Part shown: piece by piece, positions 11,826 through 24,103 of the stretch
Numbering within the stretch: position 1 is the stretch's first letter
Layout: each line of letters begins with the position of its first letter
Assembly: GCA_030247885.1 (NCBI GenBank)
Contig: JAPDRO010000008.1
Coordinates: forward strand, 496,001 to 560,000
DNA length: 64,000 nucleotides
Direction of reading: 5' to 3'
Source of the DNA: Taxawa tesnikishii (nom. ined.)
Lineage: Eukaryota > Ascomycota > Dothideomycetes > Dothideales
Position numbers and translations under genes: made by a program
Notes under the pieces: model-generated
What the model saw: only the letters and a program-made list of their open reading frames with translations
Told to the model about the DNA's origin: nothing
Database searches by the model: none

Positions 11826-13095
11826 CTATACCTGCTTTCCCTCCACAAAGGCCCAATACTCGTCCAGAATCGACTGATCCTCAAAACTGTCCGCTGGCTC
11901 CCACGTCGGTTCGTCAAACCCCTCCCACTTGACCTGGTACAGCGTAACGGGCTTGCTGCCCAAATCGGCCGGATGCGTTCTCGGATCCGACTCCCCGTGT
12001 GCAAGGATTGCTTCGATCTCCCAAGCCAGGCTCTCGCCGCTGTCGGATGCTGCGACTGGCGGCAGAGCCGGGTTCGTAGCAAGACCGACGTTTTTGACGG
12101 AGTCTCCTCCAGCAGAAGAGGACGCGGCGGAGACGGGAGGGAGTTGCCGTACGCGGCTGCCGCAACCATGCCGTGGACGGAGCTGTCCAGTTTTGACGGG
12201 GACACTGGTTTTCTGGCCCTGGGTTTAGGAGGGGTTTTGACGATGCCTTGAGGTTTTGCAGGCGATGCGAACTTGGAGGCAGGAATGCGGACTTGCGGTG
12301 ACCGAGCTCGAGAGCTGCGAGCTTGACTGCTGGCTGTGGATGAGGATTCTGATGAGTAATCGAGCTTGATGCGCTTTGGTTGCTGTGAGCGCCGCGGTGA
12401 CAATGTCAAGCCTGCGATGTCGCGAGATGGCGATGCACCCGCTCTGATCTGTGTTGCTGCAAAGGCTAGGAAACGTCAGTCCAATGTTCCACGAAGATCG
12501 TACACTCAACACATGGTGATGATGCTTGAACATGTTTTCATGATTACATACTTGTAACTAGTGCGGCAGGCTTTCTGCCAATCGCGACAGCGACTTCTTT
12601 GTCGGCCAGGTTTTCCCTGTGTTGGCGCTGCTTCGGGTAGAGCTGAGTGTAAGCAGGTCTTGGCCTGCCACGTCCTCCGAGATCACCGCCAGTGCGCTCA
12701 TCGCTCGTTGAAGCGGTAGTGGTTGGAGATGAGGTTCTCGTGGCTTCGCTTTCAGCAATTTCGGTAGGCAGTAGAGATGCCTTTCGTGGCCGGCCCCTTT
12801 TCTTGATCGTCTTTCTCGCTTCCAATGCCTTCTCTCTCATGAGCTTTTCCTCGTCTCTGAATGTGGCATTTTCGAAACGTTCGAGCTCCAAGTCGGAAAC
12901 GAAATCCAGGATCTCGTCAAAGGATATGCCAGGAGTGAGGGTGTTGCCGATTTGTACATCATACGTCTCGACACCTGAAGCTGAGAAAGCTCTTGATTTA
13001 ATCCGGCCACCTAATGGTGCATAGTCCGAAGGGCGAGTTGACAGAGTGTTCACGGTATCATCGTAAGAAGATGCGTTCGCCTGAAACGGGCGCAT
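11826..13095 (-). CDS. Chromodomain protein, AT-hook-like motifs
   Basis: Two exons (13095-12552, 12456-11826) across a 95-nt intron (GTATGT donor, CAG acceptor); about 391 residues. The N-terminal part (NTLSTRPSDYAPLGGRIKSR, then FDEILDFVSDLELERFE) is conserved in filamentous fungi, from memory. Two GRPRK/GRPRP patches resemble AT-hooks. The C-terminal 50 residues are a chromodomain: YQVKWEGFDEPTWEP with the aromatic cage, then ILDEYWAF. It is therefore likely a chromatin reader; the target mark is unknown. The chromodomain lies one base out of frame with the middle of the protein, near 12135-12141 (C-run on the coding strand); adding one base there gives a continuous protein. The start ATG sits next to the AT-rich island, so a further 5' exon cannot be excluded. 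Confidence 0.72.
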
Positions 13096-13139
13096 CTGGA
13101 TACGTCAACCACTGCTAACATGTCCAGGTACGAAAGGGA

Positions 13140-13680
13140 AGAGTGATAGAGGCGGAACGGTTGTTCTAAACTATGCATAATAGAGTAAAGAAAGAAAGCG
13201 AAGGTCAGTAGCATAAAGGGAAGGCTAAATAAAACTTACGGTTAATCTTGCCTTAAGAAGGCTAGTATAGTAGGACAGGGATTGGAAATAGAGGTAGTGT
13301 GTTAGCCAGACTCTAAAGTAAATAGAGAGAAAGGGAAATAAATTTAGTCTAATATAGTATTAGAGAGAATTAAAGATTTAAAAGAAATAAGTCTATTTAA
13401 ATAGATTTACTAAATAAACTATTAGTAAGAGAAAGGGGCGGGGCCCTAGCGTAAATAAGAAACTATTACTATATAAAATAGCTCTATTATTAGAAATCTC
13501 TTACCTTTATAACTGTTTTCTTAGAAAGTAATAGTTAATTCAACGTAAGTAATAATTAAAAAGCCTTTAGACCTATAGACCTACGAGAACCTTTATCCTT
13601 ATATTTAACATAACAAAAAGCCTAGTTACTAGATAATTTCTATCTCCTTTAGTTTCTTTAAGAACTTAAAGGATCTTCGG
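13140..13680. repeat. AT-rich island, RIP-like relic of a repeat
   Basis: Base composition falls sharply here compared with flanks near 50% GC: long runs of A/T, abundant TpA, very few CpA, TpG or CpG steps. That is the footprint of repeat-induced point mutation. No coding capacity remains and the original family cannot be named. The GC-rich edge at 13675-13725 may mark its border. It lies directly upstream of both the chromodomain gene and the dehydrogenase gene. Confidence 0.55.
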
Positions 13681-13823
13681 CTAGGCCTTCGACGGAGCCG
13701 AGCACCCTTGTGCCGCGGCTTAGCTGAGTTCACTTCTCCTCTGACCACACTAAGAGCTTACGTCTGACATATAGTATTTAAACATCAGCTGTTCGAGCTG
13801 ATACAATCAGAAATACCTCGATC

Positions 13824-14747
13824 ATGCGTGTCCAAGACAGAACGTTCATCATAACGGGAGGTTCCTCCGGCCTGGGGCTCGCTACAGCACGTGAGCTTCA
13901 CATCCATGGAGGCTACATTGCTATACTCGATATGAACACCGAAGCTGGTGAGGAAGCCGTGAAAGAACTCGGATCAGACCGAGCCCAGTTTTTCGAAGTC
14001 GATGTTACGGACACGGATAGTATCGCAACAGCTGTCAAAGGGTCTGCAGACTGGGCGAAAGAAACGGGGAAGCAGATAGGAGGAATAGTCAGTGCGGCCG
14101 GAGTGGGAAATCCGGGAAAGGTATGCCGTGACGAAAGATTGTTCTATGAGACGGAAAGAGGATTTGGAAGACGGGGAATGCTCATTGCGCTTTGAATACA
14201 GATCATTGACCGCCATAACGAACCACTTTCAATGTCGTCTATCGACTTCGTGCTCAACATCAACCTCAGAGGAACTCTTGACTTCGTCAGGCAATGCCTG
14301 CCATACATGACAAAAGTCGAGCCAGAAGGAGCGGATGGCGAAAGAGGCGTCATCATCCTGGTGAGCAGCTCTGCCGCCTACGACGGCCAACCGGGACAGG
14401 TAAGGATATTGCTGCAACGGCAAAACATGTCCATGACTGACCAGCTCTCAGGTCTCGTACGCAGCCAGTAAAGGAGCCGTGCGATCCATGACCCTGCCCA
14501 TGGCGCGAGACCTTGCACCGTATGGCATTCGCGTTGTAACCGTTGCCCCTCGCTCTTCGAATCGCGGATGACGGCAATGATGAGTGACAAGGTCCGCAAG
14601 TCGCTGGAACGGGTCATGGAGTTCCCAAAGCGTGCTGGAAAGGCGGAGGAGTTTGGCCAGTTGGTACGCTCCAGCATTGAGAACATGATGCTGAACGGCG
14701 TTACAATACGGCTGGATGGAGCGATGCGTATGCCGAGTCGATTGTGA
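13824..14747 (+). CDS. Short-chain dehydrogenase/reductase (HSD17B10-like)
   Basis: Three exons (13824-14120, 14202-14399, 14452-14747) with GTATGC/CAG and GTAAGG/CAG introns; about 263 residues. It is an NAD(P)(H)-dependent oxidoreductase with the Rossmann motif [15 protein letters not shown], the NAG-like SAAGVG, the catalytic Ser in VSSSAAYDG and YxxxK in SYAASKG. The C-terminal [11 protein letters not shown] resembles 3-hydroxyacyl-CoA dehydrogenase type 2 enzymes, so a mitochondrial or peroxisomal beta-oxidation role is possible but unproven. Exon 3 loses one base in a C-run at 14546-14549: VVTVAP should continue as [14 protein letters not shown]. Exon 3 length (296 nt) is also one short of a full codon count, in agreement. 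Confidence 0.8.
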
Positions 14748-17700
14748 ATTGGTATCGCCAGAGAGGTTATCATGTGTTGTATGATTGTCGACGTCCAAAA
14801 CTGGCGTTTTTACTGGAACTCATCGCTTGCGCACCTTGGCCACAGATTCGACGCCGCTCTTGTGAACACCGCTAACGCTGGTGTTGATCCTTGCGCGCTG
14901 CTGGAACATTCCGTTGCCTGTGCTGCCGTTCTCGCATCCTCTCTGCGTAATCTTGACTCCATCCCTTGTAGTCACAAACATTGTCCTGAAAGCCTGGCGA
15001 GTACGAAGAGGAGAATTAGGTCTCCTCATACGCAGCACCGCAACGCGGTTGTCAGCATTGGCCTGCTGTCCACTGGAAACGAGAAGAGCCCTGGCGCCTC
15101 AGGGGCGCCTAAAGTCTCTTATTTGCATGCCGGATCCTTGGATATACACAACTGGGCACAAGACTTGGGAGCAGATCCTGAGGCCGTAAAGAAGAGCACT
15201 ACATCAGTGAGAAACACCAGAGGGATGAGTCTTTGAAGGAGCTTGATCGTCGTTTCATGCCAGAGGGTGTACGAATGAGGGTTCGAAGACCAACCGCCAC
15301 AGATAGTCCGATGTAATCAACAAACGTGTCTTCAACATCCGTAGTACTCGCATCACAAGAGAAGTGGAAGTGAGCTCATGAAGTGGGCGACCACCCGAAC
15401 AATTACTACGACTTTCAGAAACATAACATCACACAAATGTATCATGTGTACTTCGATGTGACACTCCAGTTTTGAAGGCCGCTCTGTGAGCTGAAGGTGC
15501 GTAATTCGGATTCGGATCTCTCGCCCCTTTAAAGGCCAGCACGGAAGGCTGACATGTTCGATGGAGCAGCCGTGATACAGAAGGTGTACCAGGTGGAGCA
15601 CACGACGTGGCCTGATGCGGGAGTGACGGAAGGAAAGAATACCGAGCTTGAAAAGGGTTGTCCTTGTGCCCCCGACCTGCATCAGTACGGGCGGTGAGCA
15701 ATGGCGTAACGGAAGCAACTCGGACATGAAATTGTGCATGTGAAACAGAGTATAAAAAGCCCGCAAGGGCCATATGAATAAGTGAGACTGATATCACTTG
15801 CTTCGATGTCTTCTCTTCTCCTGTCTTTGTGATATCCAAACGAGGACCGGTGTTGCTGCCGAAAAAGCTTCCCGATCACTCCTAATGGTTTCCGTCTGGA
15901 CGGACAGACAAGCATCAACCACCAGTGCCGTAGAGAACAAGGATGAATGGGTGCGCAGCCAGAAAGATAGCAGTAACCCTTACGCGCAGCAACCGTACTC
16001 ACACTCCATCTACCGGTGAGAACAGTTCCGATATAGAGATGCGCTCCCGCTGCATGGCGACCGAGATTGCAACGAGCTAGAATCCCGAACGACTACAATA
16101 GCTACTGTCGGGGGATTTAACGTGCTATGGGCCAGCACACTGGGCAAGGAGAAGAACCAGGGCAGGTCTTGACTATTCACCGGACAGTTGATGACCTGTG
16201 AGTGCCGTATGGCTATTCCCAAGATCAGGGTACTTAGAAAGCATCTCTTTCGGCCGGAAATTGGACGCGTAATATAGGACGTATGTAGAACGCCTGATTG
16301 GGATCATCCATCGCCATTTGAACTATCCAGACAGAGCAGCACGGTAGTTGAAAGGTAGTCGAAGCGGTCAAGTACGGGGTGTACCACGAGATGTCGATCT
16401 GCGTTGGATGTAACCCTACGAAACCCACTGACAGAAGATTGGAGGGAAGAGCAACAGGGAATGGGGATGCTTGGGGATGTACATCTGCCGTGATCAGCAC
16501 CGCGCTTTCTACCGGTTGGGGAAAGATCTGATCCAAACCAAGGATAAGACGGATGTTCCTCCTTTCCCTTGTCACGAGCCCAGATCTGTTGGACGGTTGG
16601 CTGATGGGCAGTTGTAGGTATGGAAGACGAAGTATATAGAATCCGGAGGATGCAAGTGTCTGTAAACACACAACACCAAAGGCGATCGATGTACTTGCGT
16701 AGTCGTAAAACGGTCCGTTGTATCACCAACATCTCACATGCCAACGTTCCTTCTGGACAAACGCCGTTAGCAGAACTCAATAACACGGCTTGGTACAAGG
16801 TTGCTCCCGTCCGCTATCTTGAAATGCCTGAAAGCTGGTTGTTTCCCTGCTTGCGAAGGTGCGTCGACCAATCTAATCTTGCTTGGAAACTCAAAAAGAA
16901 GGAGTTTGATCCGCCCGCGGAGAGGAGAAAAGGATTTGACAATGAGGAGCGGATGTTCCGTAGTTGAACGATACGACTATGCTCTTTGGGGAGAGGGAAA
17001 GGACGAAATGTCAATGCTTCAACGATAGTCCATGAACCGCGTGCGCAACGGTTCGAGGAGTTTTGTCCGAAACATGACAATCTTGCACAAATACACACGA
17101 GTGTTGAATAGTGGAGTCACGAGGAGCGCAGGGAGGTGTCAGCTGGTGCATGAGGGGGTCCAGAAGACTATTACTTTGCCTTTGGAGCCAGTTTCGAAGC
17201 CGCGTCGAATGTTAACGTTAACGGAGCTCTCCATGCATGGCCGGAGATGACGCCCGGCAACTGTGTTTTGATTCTAGACCACGATTTGATTGATTAGATC
17301 AAGGAGAATTAAGATCTAGCATCTGGCTGTACCGATGGCATGTATCGCGGTGAAACGGAGGCTGAAGCAGGCCAAAACACACCGTGTAAACACAACAAAC
17401 AGTTGCAGCCCCTGTTTGCAAACGGGCGGTGGGAGGAAGAGGTAGATCTACAGGATCTTCAAACGCTTCGCTTAGCAGAGTTGCGGAGCCAGCCAACCAG
17501 TCGACATGAGAGGAGGCAGATGATGTCGCATCGCAAAAGATCTTGATGAACATCCCGGGTTTCCCTTTGCGAGTGACGCGAAGGAGGATCGACGCTGTCG
17601 GTGGTGGTACTGCCGGTCCTCGGTGATCAAAGTGTGTGCAACTTCACTGCCAGTAAAGCCAGCAAACCCCTCCGGCCGTCGATCACTGAACTGCAGATAC

Positions 17701-18762
17701 CCCATGGTATTCCGTGTCAGCGGGTGCGATGATTGGACGTGGTCTGGCAGCATCCTTCCAGTGCACGCTTTGGGACGCCCGGGTTCAGAGTTCGTTTTAC
17801 GGAAGAGCCAAGATTCGGCAGCCACTTCACGGGCCGAGTGGATTTGATCGCTGGCTTGGCGGGTTGGCAAGAGAGCGTCATTTAGGCGATAGGGCAATCG
17901 TCCCTGTCATGGTTTCCGACCATGTGAGATATCAGCGCCCGAGATGAGGGCGAAAGGCGAAGAGCAACCGGGCAGGGGCTAAACAGCTTGACTCACGTCA
18001 CATAACTCAAGAACGGCAGCCGAAAATAATCATCACGCACAGGAACTTGTTACGGGAGTACAGGCAGAGAGTAGTATTTGGAAAGGTTCTGCGCCCTGCG
18101 GGATAGCTGCATGCACTCAGCTGCAGCTTTATAGCATCTGCGAAGGGCAACGCTATGCAGGGTGCAAGCTCCCCCCGAACACACAGCTGACCGCTTGAAC
18201 GACAAGGAAAAGCCGTCCAAAATAGCAACCCACGAACGAGGGGAAGCTTGCAGTACATTGGCTCGAAGCCGTTCTCGACCCTCCTAGAGTTCAACCCCGG
18301 CTGACGGGGGCCTTCTCCTGGGACATTTCAAATCCGGCGGTGATGCCGTGAGGCTGAAGAGATGGTGATGTTTTGGCGACATGTGGGCTTGTTTGACGAT
18401 GGCTCATGGAGACATTGGCAAACGGTCAAATCGAGTCAGATGAGCTGCTGCGAGGGTGATTTGCAACCGTCGCCGCTCGGCCAGCGAAAGCCACACGTCA
18501 AGCGCCTGCTGAGAGGCACTGCGATTCTTCCGGCAGCTACACGCTTGGCCTACACGTGGTATTTCCGGCTTCCCGCCTCAGAACATTAGACGGTGCAGCG
18601 GTTTTGTTTTGTTTTTTGTTTTGAGCGGAAGAGGCTCAGGCTGAGACTGAGGCTGTAGCGCGGCTGGCTGGGACGAAGCAAGGAAGAGAGAGACAGCGTG
18701 GCGAGGCAGACAGCGAGGCAGTGTCTTGCAGCAACCAACGCAGCTGCTGTGAGAAGACGTGG

Positions 18763-18795
18763 TGGATGATGCTGATGATGATGATGATGATGGAT
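18763..18795. repeat. GAT-type trinucleotide microsatellite
   Basis: About nine imperfect GAT units in the leader region of the SCOC-like gene. Confidence 0.8.
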
Positions 18796-19380
18796 GACAG
18801 GCCGTGGTATGCACGATTGGTTGTCCGTAGCTCTTGCATGGAAACCGGTTTGGCTATGGTAAACTCGAGGCGAATGGCGGGCACGCCGTTAGTGGGGGTT
18901 GTTAGTGCAAGGAGATCGACGATTATGACGGGCTTGTAGTGCCAACTAGAGGGTGGTGCGTGGTGCGTGGTGGTGGTGGTGCTGTGGCCCTTGTTCCAAT
19001 TGCAATCCCTGCGCGCGTTGATCACCAGCTTCTCGCAATCCGCCGAGCGAGAGCGTGCAGCGCAACGCAACGCAACGCAACCGAACCGTTGCTCGCTGCT
19101 GAGCTGCCTTACTTCACCACCTGTCTACCCACTTTCACCACTAAAAGCATGCCAAGCTGACATTCCTTTGAACCACGATCAAGTCCCGGGCCAAGCTCGC
19201 TCCTGCGTTTCCCTTTCTTCTCGCCTTTTCGCTTGTCCCGGCTTTAATCTTGTTCCTCTACCTGCCCGTGTATACATCTACACCACACCAGCATCGCTGC
19301 CCACCACATGCATCCCGTGGCTGCTGTCGCAGCGCCAGCTGAGCCGAAGGAGCACAGGAAGGACTGAAAGGAGGAAAGAG

Positions 19381-19400
19381 AAAGAAAGAAAGAAAGAAAG
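19381..19400. repeat. (AAAG)5 microsatellite
   Basis: Five AAAG units about 40 bases before the SCOC-like start codon, probably in its 5' UTR. Confidence 0.8.
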
Positions 19401-19436
19401 CAGTAAGCAGACCTCATCGACCTGTCACTACCGAGC

Positions 19437-20122
19437 ATGACATCACCCTCCACCACCGCCAACACCGACACGACGTCCGGCATTCCATCCCTCAGCGACC
19501 CGCCCCAGATCACCACCACACGGCCCAGCGTTAGTGGTGCCAGCGGGGATCTCTCGCCTTTATCCTCACCTGACCTATCCTCGGATGACAGCACAGCGAC
19601 AACAACAACATCACCACGATTACGGCGTCCGAAGCTCGGGAGTAGGAAGAGCAGTGGGACAATGATTATTCCGCGCGACAGCCCGCGGTGCGAGATGAGA
19701 CCTGGGGAGGAAGAATACGACGAGCACGATGTGAGGTGCATGAGTCCGCGGCGCAGCACCGCGGACATTGAAAGACTAGGCGCAGATGCAAGGAACAGCC
19801 TGATTGAGTGAGTGCGGCTCTTGTCCAAGACAATCCAAAAGACACTCAACACATACTGACTGCCGTTCCTCCTGCAGGCAAGCAAAGATGTTGCAAGCGA
19901 GTCTCATGGCTATTGTAGATCGTGTCGAGGCGATCAAGACTGAGCACGAGAAGCTGGAAGGTGGGAACAAATTCCTTCAATCGTGAGTTCTTCCCCTTCC
20001 ATTCATGAATCGTACAGCACACTAACTTTCATCACAGATATATCGGCGAACTTATACAGACGAGCAAAATCACCTCGTCCGCCCCTCCGAAGGCCAAAGG
20101 TCGGGGCCGGAGTACCAGATGA
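19437..20122 (+). CDS. SCOC-like short coiled-coil protein
   Basis: Three exons (19437-19807, 19878-19982, 20038-20122) with GTGAGT donors and CAG acceptors; 186 residues. The last 60 residues match the short coiled-coil protein family (human SCOC): a heptad-rich helix ending LEGGNKFLQSYIGELIQ. Family members sit on Golgi membranes, bind ARL GTPases and are linked to autophagy. The first 120 residues are a disordered Ser/Thr/Pro-rich extension common in fungal versions, with an acidic middle. The C-terminus is basic (KAKGRGRSTR). Both introns flank the coiled-coil exon, keep the frame and make a compact conserved unit. The frame is intact. Confidence 0.8.
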
Positions 20123-21775
20123 GCATCGGCGATGGCATTGCCTGGCGTTCGGTTGCTTCTTCTTACTACGACATTTGCATGGTGGGATGTCCGTTGCTTT
20201 TTCCCAACAAAGGCGCAAAGGGTCATACCGTGAACGATTATGCGGCGTTTAACAAGGACATGGGCTTTGGCTGGGTTACTACATTAATACCACTTTATGG
20301 CGAACAGAGATAACGGCCTGTCAATCACGGCTGCGGAGGCAGGCATCTGGCGATGGACGATCGTCCATGGATTGTGGTCTCTTCGGTATAATGCACGGAA
20401 GCATAGGAAATTGTACCATCACCACCACTACAGCAACGATATTGAAAGCAAGTTTGAGCATGCTCTCACGTCATTCCTCCTAATCTCTCGTCAACCCATT
20501 CCTCACTTTCGCTCACGCGGATGAGCTCTCCGAAGCGATCACGATGCTGGCCACACAAAGGGAGTGACTCTCAGCGCTAGCAATTATTGGTAGGCATCGT
20601 CCAGGACACTTTTTTCGTCAGGCTATTGCTGGTTTGGTGTGCAGAGGTCCACGCTGAAGGCGGAGATCATCTGGTTCGAAGGTACTCCGGTATTGATCCT
20701 CCTCTACTTCGGACTCTGGATACTGAACTCTAGAACCTCGGTTGACTGGGACTGTCTGGACCGAGTACGCCCATCTTTCTGTCCCAGAAAACTTCTGATG
20801 GTTCTCCATTCAATTGAGCCATGCGTCGCGGAGAACAGCACGACTTTGGTCCTGAACTGCCAACTCCTGTTGCCTGCGAACCCAAGTTGGATACCATAAC
20901 TTCCCAGAATGCATCTCAGACGATGGCAACCGGGGGGAACAGAAGCAGTGGCGAACAGACCAAATCCCCTTCCGTTCTTCATTTAGAGACTCGTGGAAGT
21001 TCTCTCGCCACTCCGTCTCATGATGATGGGTGGTATGTGCGTTCCACATATCGGCGGGCTTTCCTTCCTCGTGTGCCTCGCCCTGCTCATTTGAGCCATA
21101 CCGTACCAACGACCGAGCACACTTCGTAGATGAGCAGGCGAACCTCCATTGGCAGGTCCGTGAAGCGGAAGGGATGGAGCGGCACATACTGTTCGCATCA
21201 CCCATTTTTGTCGTCTGCTTGAAGATGTCAATGCTGTGTCGTTTACGCCAGTGATTTGTACAAGCCTGGAATGCCAGAAACCTGTTTCGACGAAGGGAGG
21301 GGGACGTGGAATCGAAGACGGGTGGCACAAAGGCAGGAGCCAGGGGCTGTGCAATCCTGTTGAAGTAAAGAGGACAGTAGGTACACGCGTGATTCGAACC
21401 GTGAAGGATCAAGGAATGCTGTACAATGTCACGGTGCGCTGGACTATATGCGGCACCGGAGAGTGACCAGGCGCTCACATTTGACGCATAACATACTTTT
21501 TCTTCGGGTGGGATCATATGAATTGCTTGACGTTTCTCAAAGGACACTGTGGATCAAATGGGGCATCTCATTGTTGTTACATTCGCAGTACGCTTGTATC
21601 CTATCCTTCTTCTGCCCCAGTGCCTGTCGCCTCTCTATCCGGTCCCTGTACTGTCCCTCGGTTGCCGCACCGTTGGCTCCCTCTTTTGCTTCTGATCCAG
21701 ATCAAAAAGACACTGTCTTTTCTACCGTTTCTGTTCGGTGACACAGGCGCTCAAGTTACCTTTCAACGATCCAGC
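20123..21775. other. Intergenic between two convergent genes
   Basis: A 245-codon open frame on the minus strand (20810-21547) has no family resemblance and no supporting structure, so it is not called. Otherwise nothing recognised. Confidence 0.45.
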
Positions 21776-23539
21776 TCAGCCAACAGCCTGCTGCTCCTCC
21801 CTTTCCATATCCTTGATGAACTTCTCCCACGTCTCGATAGTGCCCCTGAAGAACGCACACTGCGCGTCCGCCAGTCCCCCAGGGTATCCCTGAATTCGAC
21901 CGCCTTGATGCGCTCGAAATCCTGCACCTCCTTTACGACTTCCTCGTCGAAAGCTTCACTCGTCCTCTTTGCCTCCTCAACCTCACTCTGCAGTCGCTGG
22001 ATTTGCACCTCGAGCTTGCGCACCCGCTCGCGACGAGATGCCTCGTGGTCGACGCCGCGCACGTCCTCGATCTTGGCGCGGATGAAGCCAGACGCTCCCA
22101 TGCCCGAATTCGATGCCAAAGAATCCCGCTCGTTCGCCGCCTTTGTCAGGTATTCCGTCAGGCCCTCAAAATCCAGCTGCTTCTGCTCTCGCGTCTTCAA
22201 CAAGCCCTTGACAGATGTGACGTAGGCTTCCATGTCACGCAAACTGCCGAGGTAGTCTTGCTCCGTGGTATTGTGCACGCTCTTCCAGCCTTGGGCTGTC
22301 GTCTCCAGGCTGCTGGCGAAGCTGGTGAGCTCGTTCTGCACCCCCGGCTCCAGCTGTGCGAGCTTCTGGAACTGTGTCGCCAATTCAGAGTAGTCTGTAT
22401 CAAGATTCTCCTCTCTGCGTGCGACCTCGCGCACCGTCCGGCTGACCGTTGAAAGATCTTCGTTCAACTTGTTGGCCCGATCGCGCACCTCGACGAAGCG
22501 CTGGTCCGTCTTGTGAGGCTTTGTGAAGGCGTTCAGGAAGCTGTCTGTCCAAGTCTCGAGAACGCTCGAACTGCTGCTCTCGCTAGCGCTCATTCCACGC
22601 GTTGGTCGCGTTCTCATGACTGCGTTCCAGTCGCTGCTCTCGAGAAAGAGCGTAAGAAGGGTCGCACGACGCAGGACAGGGTGGAGGGTTAGACGCCTGA
22701 GAAAGCGCTGTAGGGAATGTGCGCGTCTTGCCGTGAAGTCTGTGCCAAAGCGATCGCCTCTCACATACTCCATCTTGTGCTTGTCAGGCAATGGAGGAAC
22801 GGCGCATTGAAGGTACTCGCGGCTGAGGGTCTTGTAGAGGAAGACGAAGTCGGTGAAGCGGCGCCGTACGGTCGAGTGTGAGGACTGGAACGACTTGAAG
22901 TCGGTCTGGAAAGAGTCAGCGCTCGAGGTACCCTCCATCGGCGGTTTCTGTCGATTGACGCACGTCAGTGGTAACGAGGTACGAAATGAATTGGGTTTGT
23001 GTGCTCTCGTTCTCCTTCTGAGGCTTCGATACGGTGCACTCGATTCTGCCTTGAGCGCCTGGACCTGCGATGTCCTCTAGCGCGGCATTGTGGCCGGCCT
23101 GCTCCCAATCGGAGTTCTGGTAGTCGTCGCCGTCTTCCATGCTTGGTGTGCTAGGCAGCGACCTGCCGTCAAGGGACCGTTTTCTCAAGCCCCTTTGAAT
23201 CTGCGCAAGAGTCTTGTCTTCTTGTGCTAGGTCTCGGAGAGTGGGTGGGGGAGCTGGATCGAGCTGTGTGCTCTGGTGGGATCCGTTAGGCGAGGTGTTG
23301 TCGTGATCGTTAGGATTGAGGACTTGCAAGGATGAAGAGGGAGAAGACGCGGCAGGTGAAGGTGAAGGCGAGGTCGGGTCTTCGGTGGTCGTCCAGACTC
23401 TGTGATGGTCGAACAGGTTGTAGTCCTGGCCAGTAGAAGGCAGAGGCAGCGGAGCCCCGTCGTCATACCCGACTGGACGCTCAGAGCCCGAGGCTTCCGC
23501 GAGCCCGTCTAGGTCTAGCGTGACCGCTGCGGGTGCCAT
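21776..23539 (-). CDS. SNX4: Sorting nexin SNX4/ATG24 (PX-BAR)
   Basis: Two exons (23539-22964, 22905-21776) across a 58-nt intron (GTGCGT donor, GCTGAC branch, CAG acceptor); about 568 residues. Sorting nexin 4 binds PI3P on endosomes and retrieves SNAREs; it also serves selective autophagy. After a disordered 160-residue N-terminus comes the PX domain (FISYLVTTD/TDFKSF across the splice, RRRFTDFVFLYKTL, PPLPDKH), then a BAR domain of long coiled helices (VRDRANKLNEDLSTVSR, EELAQLEPGV-type region). The C-terminal helix loses one base in the run of five C at 21876-21880; adding one base gives the family end (ADAQCAFFRG, ETWEKFIKDM) and a stop at 21776-21778. It diverges from the P450 gene. 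Confidence 0.88.
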
Positions 23540-24103
23540 AGTGAGCTTATCGATCGATAACTCAGACGAAACCTTCAACTCTTGTTTCGTTCTCTCTCTC
23601 TCTCTCTCGCTTTGGAGTACAACTGATGTTGTGAGTAAAGAGGGATTCGATCTCTCGAGTCGAGTCTGGTTGCCGCGAGTCCGCTCACGGCAGTCGCGTG
23701 AGGTAGCTGCGACCACACCGCATCTTGTCACGTGCCTTAGCCCAAGAACAGTTGCAGGTGCATATATCACAAGTCTTTATCCATGACGCTGATCGTCGGA
23801 CTCGCACTGCTTCTTGGTAATGCTAATCCATATCTAACACCACATAAGTATACATATGCAGCTCATCAAAACCGCGCTTTCCTCCTTCCCCTCTCACCCC
23901 TTACCTCCGTCAGTCACGGAGGTTCGCTTCCGGTGGCTTGCTGGCCCTGAGGTAGCGCTTATTGCTAGACGGGGCTGAAATCCTGCACATACAGAAAGCC
24001 TGCTGTCTTGTGCTCGCCTCTTGTATAGGGTCTATCTCTCTCGTTACCTGTCCTCCTTTGCTTCTTTACGCTGTCCCGTAGCGAAAGCCAAAGAGCAAAC
24101 AAT
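23540..24103. promoter_or_regulatory. Divergent intergenic region SNX4/P450
   Basis: Holds both 5' leaders. A CT microsatellite at 23591-23609 lies in the SNX4 leader. No specific site recognised. Confidence 0.4.

Larger units (their letters stand above)
14748..19436. other. 4.7-kb stretch without recognisable genes
   Basis: Only short frames (under 165 codons) in all six frames, none resembling a family I know. A TATA-like box (GTATAAAAAG) lies near 15751 with no convincing gene after it. The right end (about 18600-19436) is the leader of the SCOC-like gene and holds microsatellites. Base composition is ordinary, so this is not an AT-rich repeat block. Confidence 0.45.

Noticed and set aside
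21370-21410. tRNA-like GGTTCGAATC on the minus strand
   Set aside because: No matching stem or D-arm; isolated motif.
20810-21547. 245-codon minus-strand open frame
   Set aside because: No family resemblance, irregular composition, lies in a gap between convergent genes; probably chance.
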